Assembly: GCF_046736045.1 (NCBI RefSeq)
Contig: NZ_CP177134.1
Location: 62,001-126,000, forward strand
Source: Leptospira_A sp046736045
GTDB lineage: Bacteria > Spirochaetota > Leptospiria > Leptospirales > Leptospiraceae
Direction of reading: 5' to 3'
Length of the DNA: 64,000 bases
Below the pieces are notes generated by a model. It did no database searches and was not told where the DNA came from. It worked only from the letters and a program-made list of their open reading frames with translations. Below, piece after piece: positions 59,825 through 64,000 of this stretch; within the stretch, counting starts at the first letter, position 1; the number at the start of each line of letters is the position of its first letter. The position numbers and the translations under genes were made by a program.

Positions 59825-61549
59825 ATGAAGCGCTTTTCGTACTTAATACTACTAGGTTTTACTTCGTTTTGTAATGTGAAACCGACTCCGGGGGTATTGG
59901 CGCTACTTTCTTTTACCGGCTCACTCGGTTCGGAGACAAATTCGGGGAGCCTGGTTGTATCTGCCATCAGTGGAAATACAAATGAATTCGGAGTAAGGGC
60001 AAACTTTACGGTGGCTCTTTCTCAAAACCCGAAAAGCACAGTTTATATCTGCTTGGAAAGTAGCGATAGTGCAAACGGCGGAACCATAGTGGAATCCGCT
60101 CCCGTATTTTCCGCAGGAACAGAATGTAACAAACCTTATCTGGAATTTTCACCTACACAGGGAACGACTCCGCAAACAGTGACAATCGAAGGTGCGCGCG
60201 GAACGACTGGAATCCAAACTGATACGAGTTATACGATTTCTCTTTCGGCATCCACCGATGATGTTTCTTTTAAAAATATAAATACGGTAACTGTGGGAAT
60301 CATAAACAAAAACATTGATATTCCGGGATCATATTTCGTAAGGGTGTTTATTAAAAATCTAACCGGAACTTTGATCTTAAAAAACAACGGTTCAGAAAAT
60401 CTAACACTAACCAGTTCCGGGTATAATAATTTCTCAACTGCACTTACGGATTTATCCGCCTATTCCGTTTCCGTAATGTCTCAACCGCAAACTCAGGTTT
60501 GTTCCGTAGAAGGTTCTCCTTTTGGAAATTTGGCGGGTGCTCATGCGGTGGTTACATTTGACTGCGTGAACGGATTTGTATTCAATGGAACCTTGTTTTC
60601 CAGTCCGAATCCTCCTACATTGAATCAAAGTTTTGCCAACATGACCACTTTGAGCGGAGACGGAACTTCCGGATCAAATAACGGAATCGGCGCCTCCGCC
60701 CGTTTCAACAATCCGATTGCAATTGCTACGGACGGACAAAATTTATTCTTAGCCGATCTGACGAATAACCTCATCCGCAAACATAGTCTAGGTGACAATT
60801 CAGTGACTACTCTGGCAGCAAGCCCTGGTCCTCATGGAATTGCGACCGATGGAGTCAATGTGTATGTGACTAGTTATAACAATCATATAGTTAACAAAAT
60901 CAATATTTCTACGGGAGCCATTACATTGATGGCAGGAGCCTCCGGAGTTTCGGGAGATGTCGACGGTGGAATCGGAACATCCAGACTGAACGTTCCCACC
61001 TATCTGACAACAGACGGTATCAATTTATTCGTAACTGACCGAACAAATAACAAAATCAAAAGAATCGTAATTGCGACAGGAGTGACTTCCACTCTTTCCG
61101 TATCCGGAATGAACAATTCCAACGGAATCACTACGGACGGAAATGATATCTATATCGCCAATTCAGGAAACCATACCATTTTAAAATACAACCTGGCAAC
61201 TACGGTAACTTCCGTTGTCGCAGGAACAGGTGTTAGCGGGAATTCCGATAATTCAACGGGAACTTCCGCCACTTTGAATACTCCTTACGGATTGACAATG
61301 GATGGAAGTTTTCTCTATATTCTGGAGGGAGCCGGAAAAAGTTTTCGAAAGATGTCTCTTTCTTCTCCCTTTGCAATTTTCACATTTGCCACCCCGCAAG
61401 CAGCAGGGCTTTTGGACGGAACCATAGGAATCCCCGGAACCAGTTGGTTTTGCGATTCATCGAATTGCGATACTTCCATTACCACGGATGGGAACTTTCT
61501 ATTCTTTTCTGATCGGCACAATCATTCCGTTCGGAAAATTCTCTACTAA
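59825..61549 (+). CDS. NHL/beta-propeller lipoprotein
   Basis: Predicted surface lipoprotein of 574 aa. The N-terminus MKRFSYLILLGFTSFCNVKP has a spirochaetal lipobox with Cys at about residue 16. Residues about 40-265 form beta-rich, Ig-like segments (including TVYICLESSDSANG). From about 270 an NHL-repeat propeller follows, each blade with a phrase like NPIAIATDGQNLFLADLTNN and IRKHS, at about 285, 325, 375, 430 and 480. Such propellers bind other proteins or carbohydrates. It is followed by a promoter for the next gene. Confidence 0.8.
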   Translation: MKRFSYLILLGFTSFCNVKPTPGVLALLSFTGSLGSETNSGSLVVSAISGNTNEFGVRANFTVALSQNPKSTVYICLESSDSANGGTIVESAPVFSAGTECNKPYLEFSPTQGTTPQTVTIEGARGTTGIQTDTSYTISLSASTDDVSFKNINTVTVGIINKNIDIPGSYFVRVFIKNLTGTLILKNNGSENLTLTSSGYNNFSTALTDLSAYSVSVMSQPQTQVCSVEGSPFGNLAGAHAVVTFDCVNGFVFNGTLFSSPNPPTLNQSFANMTTLSGDGTSGSNNGIGASARFNNPIAIATDGQNLFLADLTNNLIRKHSLGDNSVTTLAASPGPHGIATDGVNVYVTSYNNHIVNKINISTGAITLMAGASGVSGDVDGGIGTSRLNVPTYLTTDGINLFVTDRTNNKIKRIVIATGVTSTLSVSGMNNSNGITTDGNDIYIANSGNHTILKYNLATTVTSVVAGTGVSGNSDNSTGTSATLNTPYGLTMDGSFLYILEGAGKSFRKMSLSSPFAIFTFATPQAAGLLDGTIGIPGTSWFCDSSNCDTSITTDGNFLFFSDRHNHSVRKILY

Positions 61550-61575
61550 AAACGAACAAAATTCTTGATTGCAGA

Positions 61576-61604
61576 TTGACAATTTTATGGCATTCTGCCA
61601 TAAT
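61576..61604 (+). promoter_or_regulatory. Near-consensus sigma-70-type promoter with an operator-like repeat in its spacer
   Basis: TTGACA (61576-61581), a 17-base spacer and CATAAT (61599-61604) form a strong promoter for the D-aminoacylase-like gene, whose ATG follows at 61629. The spacer and -10 are covered by a perfect seven-base inverted repeat TATGGCA-TTC-TGCCATA (61586-61602), the position of a repressor site that would block polymerase. The regulator is not encoded nearby. Confidence 0.7.
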
Positions 61605-61628
61605 TTTATGGTTCTTCGGAGGCTTTTT

Positions 61629-63377
61629 ATGTCATCGACCCTTATCCGCAATGCCCGTATTTTTGACGGAAGCAAAAATCCCTCTTATATAGGAGACCTT
61701 CGGATTCAGGATGGAAAAGTAGAAACCATCTCTCTCACCCCCCTTTCCCCGCTTCCTGAAGAAAAAATAATCGATGCCACCGGGCTTTGGCTCACTCCCG
61801 GCTTTATCGATTTTCATACTCATTACGATGCGGAAATCGAAGTTTCGCCAGACCTGTCCGAATCCCTGCGCCATGGAGTGACTACAATTTCTTTGGGAAG
61901 TTGTTCTTTGAGTCTTGCAGTGGGAGATCCGGTAGATCTTGCGGATATGTTCAGCCGTGTGGAAGCAATCCCACGCAAAAACGTACTCGAAATTCTGGAA
62001 AAAACAAAAAATTGGAATTCTGCAAAGGAATACAAACAACACTTAAACGGTCTTGCTTTGGGACCGAATGTAACTTCTTTTGCGGGGCACTCCGCCATCC
62101 GCGCGCATGTGATGGGATTGGAACGTTCCCTTACAAAAGGCGAAAGAGCAACTCAAGCGGAACTGAAACAAATGAATGATCATCTGGAAGAAGCGTTGAA
62201 CGAGGGTTTTATGGGAATGTCCATCAACACGCTTGTTTGGGACAAGATGGATGGAAGCAGATTTCGCTCCCGCCCTCTCCCTTCTACTTTTGCTCCGTGG
62301 AGCGAATATCAGTTTTTAAACAAAACACTTCGAAGACGGGGCAAAATTTTTCAAGGAGTTCCGAACGTATCGACTAAAATCAATTTGCTTATGTTTTTAT
62401 GGGAAGCATTCGGTGTTTTTGCAAAGCCACTCAAAACAACTATCATTTCCATGATGGATGTCAAATACGATCCGGGTCTTTACAAACTGCTCGGAGTGAT
62501 AGGAAGGATCGCAAACAAAATTTTTCGGGCCGATTTTCGTTACCAATCCTTGCCGGAACCGTTTGATTTATATGCAGATGGAATGGATGTAGTCGTATTT
62601 GAAGAGTTTGGTGCAGGTGCCGCTGCGAATCATATCGAAGACGAGCTCGAACGCAAAACATTAATGAAAGATCCAAAATACAGATCCTGGTTCAAAAAAC
62701 AATGGACCAACTGGTTTTTGCCCAGAGTTTTTCACAGAGATTTCAGGGAAACGAAAATCGTCGAATCACCTAATCCGTCTTTGCTTGGGAAATCAATAGA
62801 GCAAGTGGCCAAAGAAAGAGGAGTTCATTCCGTAACGGCATTTCTGGATCTGGTGGCGGAATATGGAAATTCCATCCGTTGGTATACTGTAATGGCGAAT
62901 CATAGAACGGAACCTCTTCGTAAAATCGTATCACACCCCGATATTTTAATCGGATTTTCCGACGCAGGTGCGCATTTACGGGGAATGGCTCATTATAATT
63001 TTCCACTTCGAATGATGAAACTTGTAAAAGATGCGGAAAAGGAAAAAGATCCGTTTATGAATATGGAAACCGCCGTCTATCGCCTGACAGGTGAAATAGC
63101 GGATTGGTTTGGAATCGATGCAGGTTATATCAAGCAGGGAAAACGTGCGGATTTGGTTTTAATCGATCCGAACAAACTGGATGATTCATTGGCAGAGGAC
63201 GTAGAGGCTCCTATGCCGTTTATGGGAGATTTCAAAAGATGGGTCAGAAGAAATGATTCTACCGTAAAACAAGTGTTTGTGAACGGAAAACTTGCTTTTG
63301 AAAACGGGAAACCAAGCGAAGGGCTTGGAAAAGAAAAAGGATACGGTAAATTTTTGGAATCTCAAATAGGGATTTGA
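61629..63377 (+). CDS. N-acyl-D-amino-acid deacylase-like amidohydrolase
   Basis: Amidohydrolase-superfamily enzyme of 582 aa. IDATGLWLTPGFIDFHTHYD (about residues 46-65) holds the first metal-binding HxH (FHTH), AGHSAIRAHVMGLERS (about 157-172) the middle segment, IGFSDAGAHLRGMAHYNFPL (about 440-459) the late metal-binding Asp region, and KQGKRADLVLIDPNKLDDSL the closing strand. The pattern fits D-aminoacylases, which release fatty or other acyl groups from D-amino acids. The ATG at 61629 is chosen since GGAGG (61618-61622) lies six bases before it, over a TTG at 61569 upstream of the promoter. A strong hairpin follows. Confidence 0.88.
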   Translation: MSSTLIRNARIFDGSKNPSYIGDLRIQDGKVETISLTPLSPLPEEKIIDATGLWLTPGFIDFHTHYDAEIEVSPDLSESLRHGVTTISLGSCSLSLAVGDPVDLADMFSRVEAIPRKNVLEILEKTKNWNSAKEYKQHLNGLALGPNVTSFAGHSAIRAHVMGLERSLTKGERATQAELKQMNDHLEEALNEGFMGMSINTLVWDKMDGSRFRSRPLPSTFAPWSEYQFLNKTLRRRGKIFQGVPNVSTKINLLMFLWEAFGVFAKPLKTTIISMMDVKYDPGLYKLLGVIGRIANKIFRADFRYQSLPEPFDLYADGMDVVVFEEFGAGAAANHIEDELERKTLMKDPKYRSWFKKQWTNWFLPRVFHRDFRETKIVESPNPSLLGKSIEQVAKERGVHSVTAFLDLVAEYGNSIRWYTVMANHRTEPLRKIVSHPDILIGFSDAGAHLRGMAHYNFPLRMMKLVKDAEKEKDPFMNMETAVYRLTGEIADWFGIDAGYIKQGKRADLVLIDPNKLDDSLAEDVEAPMPFMGDFKRWVRRNDSTVKQVFVNGKLAFENGKPSEGLGKEKGYGKFLESQIGI

Positions 63378-63390
63378 AAACGATACCATC

Positions 63391-63413
63391 GCCGGACTAA
63401 ACCCTAGTCCGGC
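63391..63413. terminator. Bidirectional hairpin between convergent genes
   Basis: GCCGGACTA (63391-63399) and TAGTCCGGC (63405-63413) form a perfect nine-base stem around AACCC. There is no strong T tract on either side, so termination may need Rho; the symmetric position between convergent stops suggests it serves both genes. Confidence 0.6.
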
Positions 63414-63438
63414 CAATAATCAATGATCCGGTATCCAG

Positions 63439-64000
63439 TTATTTTCTTTTATAAAGATTTGCAATGATCCCGAGCGGGCTTTCTTCCTTTTCGGAAAAAA
63501 CATAGTCTTTTTCAATGATTGCCTTCAGCTTTGATAATCCTTCATCACTCCATTGTTTGTCCTGATTCAAAAACATTTTACGAAGTTTTTCATTTTCGGA
63601 AAAAAGGGTAAACTCTTTCAGATTCGGATCTTCTAGGATCGGATGAATTGCCTTTTCCCAATCCCTGACCGTGTTCAGACAAAAAATCGGTCTCTTTAAA
63701 TGCTCTAACTGACCTTCGGCGCAATGAACCTTGTTTGTAAAAAGAAGCACAGGAGTTTGTCTGGAAGAAATAAAATCTTTCACTTCTTTCATATGTTTGG
63801 CTGCCATACGAAAGATGGCAATCTGTACCAAAACAATTAAAAATGCAAATACGATCATAGCCACATTTGCAATCCTCCAGGACCTGGAAAGTGGTAGATC
63901 CATCCAATTTTCATATAAAAAAATAAGAGGAAGAATCAAAAGAAGCAAATACCTTCCTGAAATAGTGACTCCGTCATTCGGTGCTGTAAATGAAACAAGA
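63439..64000 (-). CDS. Membrane protein, C-terminal part (5' end beyond the right edge)
   Basis: The frame is open from its stop at 63439 to the window edge, so only about 187 C-terminal residues are seen. Two membrane helices (about the LLLLILPLIFLYENW segment and IANVAMIVFAFLIVLVQIAI) precede a cytoplasmic or periplasmic domain with two Cys and no recognised motif. The stretch NDGVTISGRYLLLLILPLIF resembles the loop-then-helix end of glycosyltransferase membrane domains (PMT/GT39-like), but that is weak. An internal TTG at 63948 is not a convincing start. Confidence 0.6.
   Translation of the reverse strand, partial: LVSFTAPNDGVTISGRYLLLLILPLIFLYENWMDLPLSRSWRIANVAMIVFAFLIVLVQIAIFRMAAKHMKEVKDFISSRQTPVLLFTNKVHCAEGQLEHLKRPIFCLNTVRDWEKAIHPILEDPNLKEFTLFSENEKLRKMFLNQDKQWSDEGLSKLKAIIEKDYVFSEKEESPLGIIANLYKRK

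Overview
This window most likely comes from a Leptospira chromosome. The supporting signs are moderate-to-low GC, long genes with frequent TTG and GTG starts, two lipoproteins with paired DUF1566 (Lcl C-terminal) repeats ending in CVSGP, an EF-G of the spirochaete/mitochondrial type, 7TMR-DISM and SpoIIE regulators, and a threonine/leucine and etfBA gene set typical of the genus. The genus call is fairly firm. A saprophytic (biflexa-like) placement is only a guess. Both edges cut a gene: an EF-G at the left and a membrane protein at the right.

Layout. 0-6.4 kb: EF-G C-terminal half, a structured GC-rich spacer, then a same-strand run of a LysM/degenerate LytM protein, an amidohydrolase, a cNMP-TPR protein, a CRP-like regulator, tRNA-Arg(CCT) and prmC. 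6.4-8.2 kb: a small accessory-looking patch (HxlR regulator, reductase-like enzyme, small membrane protein). 8.2-14 kb: DUF1566 lipoprotein, mdh, DsbA-like protein, two small spirochaetal genes (one with no usual start codon) and thrB. 14-21.9 kb: an orphan gene behind a sigma-54-like promoter, an acyl-CoA dehydrogenase, an arsR-arsC-arsH-GNAT operon, a degenerate HD-GYP protein and a UbiA-like protein. 21.9-31.3 kb: etfB-etfA, a LolA-like protein, a large hypothetical, trpS, comEC, rsmA and a fatty acid hydroxylase. 31.6-37.7 kb: M23 peptidase, HAD hydrolase, rsmI, an XRE-cupin regulator, prmA and a 7TMR-DISM/PAS/RsbW-type sensor. 37.8-48.4 kb: Tat-exported amine oxidase, acyltransferase, HNH and DUF1292 genes, then a reverse-strand operon of acyl-CoA ligase, acyl-CoA dehydrogenase, histidine kinase and MaoC hydratase, and a CBS protein plus a sodium:solute symporter. 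48.4-55.7 kb: a four-gene partner-switching operon (unknown helical protein, STAS, RsbW-like, SpoIIE-like), a PLP aminotransferase and an RhlE-like helicase. 55.8-64 kb: small proteins, a second DUF1566 lipoprotein, a leucine-biosynthesis gene behind a leader-peptide attenuator, an NHL-repeat lipoprotein, a D-aminoacylase-like amidohydrolase and the edge gene.

How the parts work together. Fatty-acid oxidation is strongly represented: acyl-CoA ligase, two acyl-CoA dehydrogenases, a MaoC hydratase, the electron-transfer flavoprotein and malate dehydrogenase, as expected for a spirochaete living on long-chain fatty acids. Translation upkeep is represented by EF-G, trpS, a tRNA and four methyltransferases (prmC, rsmA, rsmI, prmA). 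Signalling is dense: two cNMP-binding proteins, a degenerate HD-GYP protein, two sensor kinases and one partner-switching module.

The strongest new observation is at 58.39-58.61 kb. A 17-codon open frame, MKSFVYMQSSLLLLELL, ends in a run of leucine codons that lie inside a hairpin. It is followed by an alternative pairing and an intrinsic terminator with a UUCG loop, and then by a LeuA-type synthase that lacks the leucine-binding regulatory domain. This reads as ribosome-mediated leucine attenuation. Other sites worth attention are a near-consensus promoter with an operator-like inverted repeat in its spacer (61.58 kb), a GG-N10-GC sigma-54-like promoter (14.31 kb), a cluster of AAGCATT boxes before the HD-GYP-like gene, and a membrane-protein gene with no ATG, GTG or TTG start (12.30 kb).
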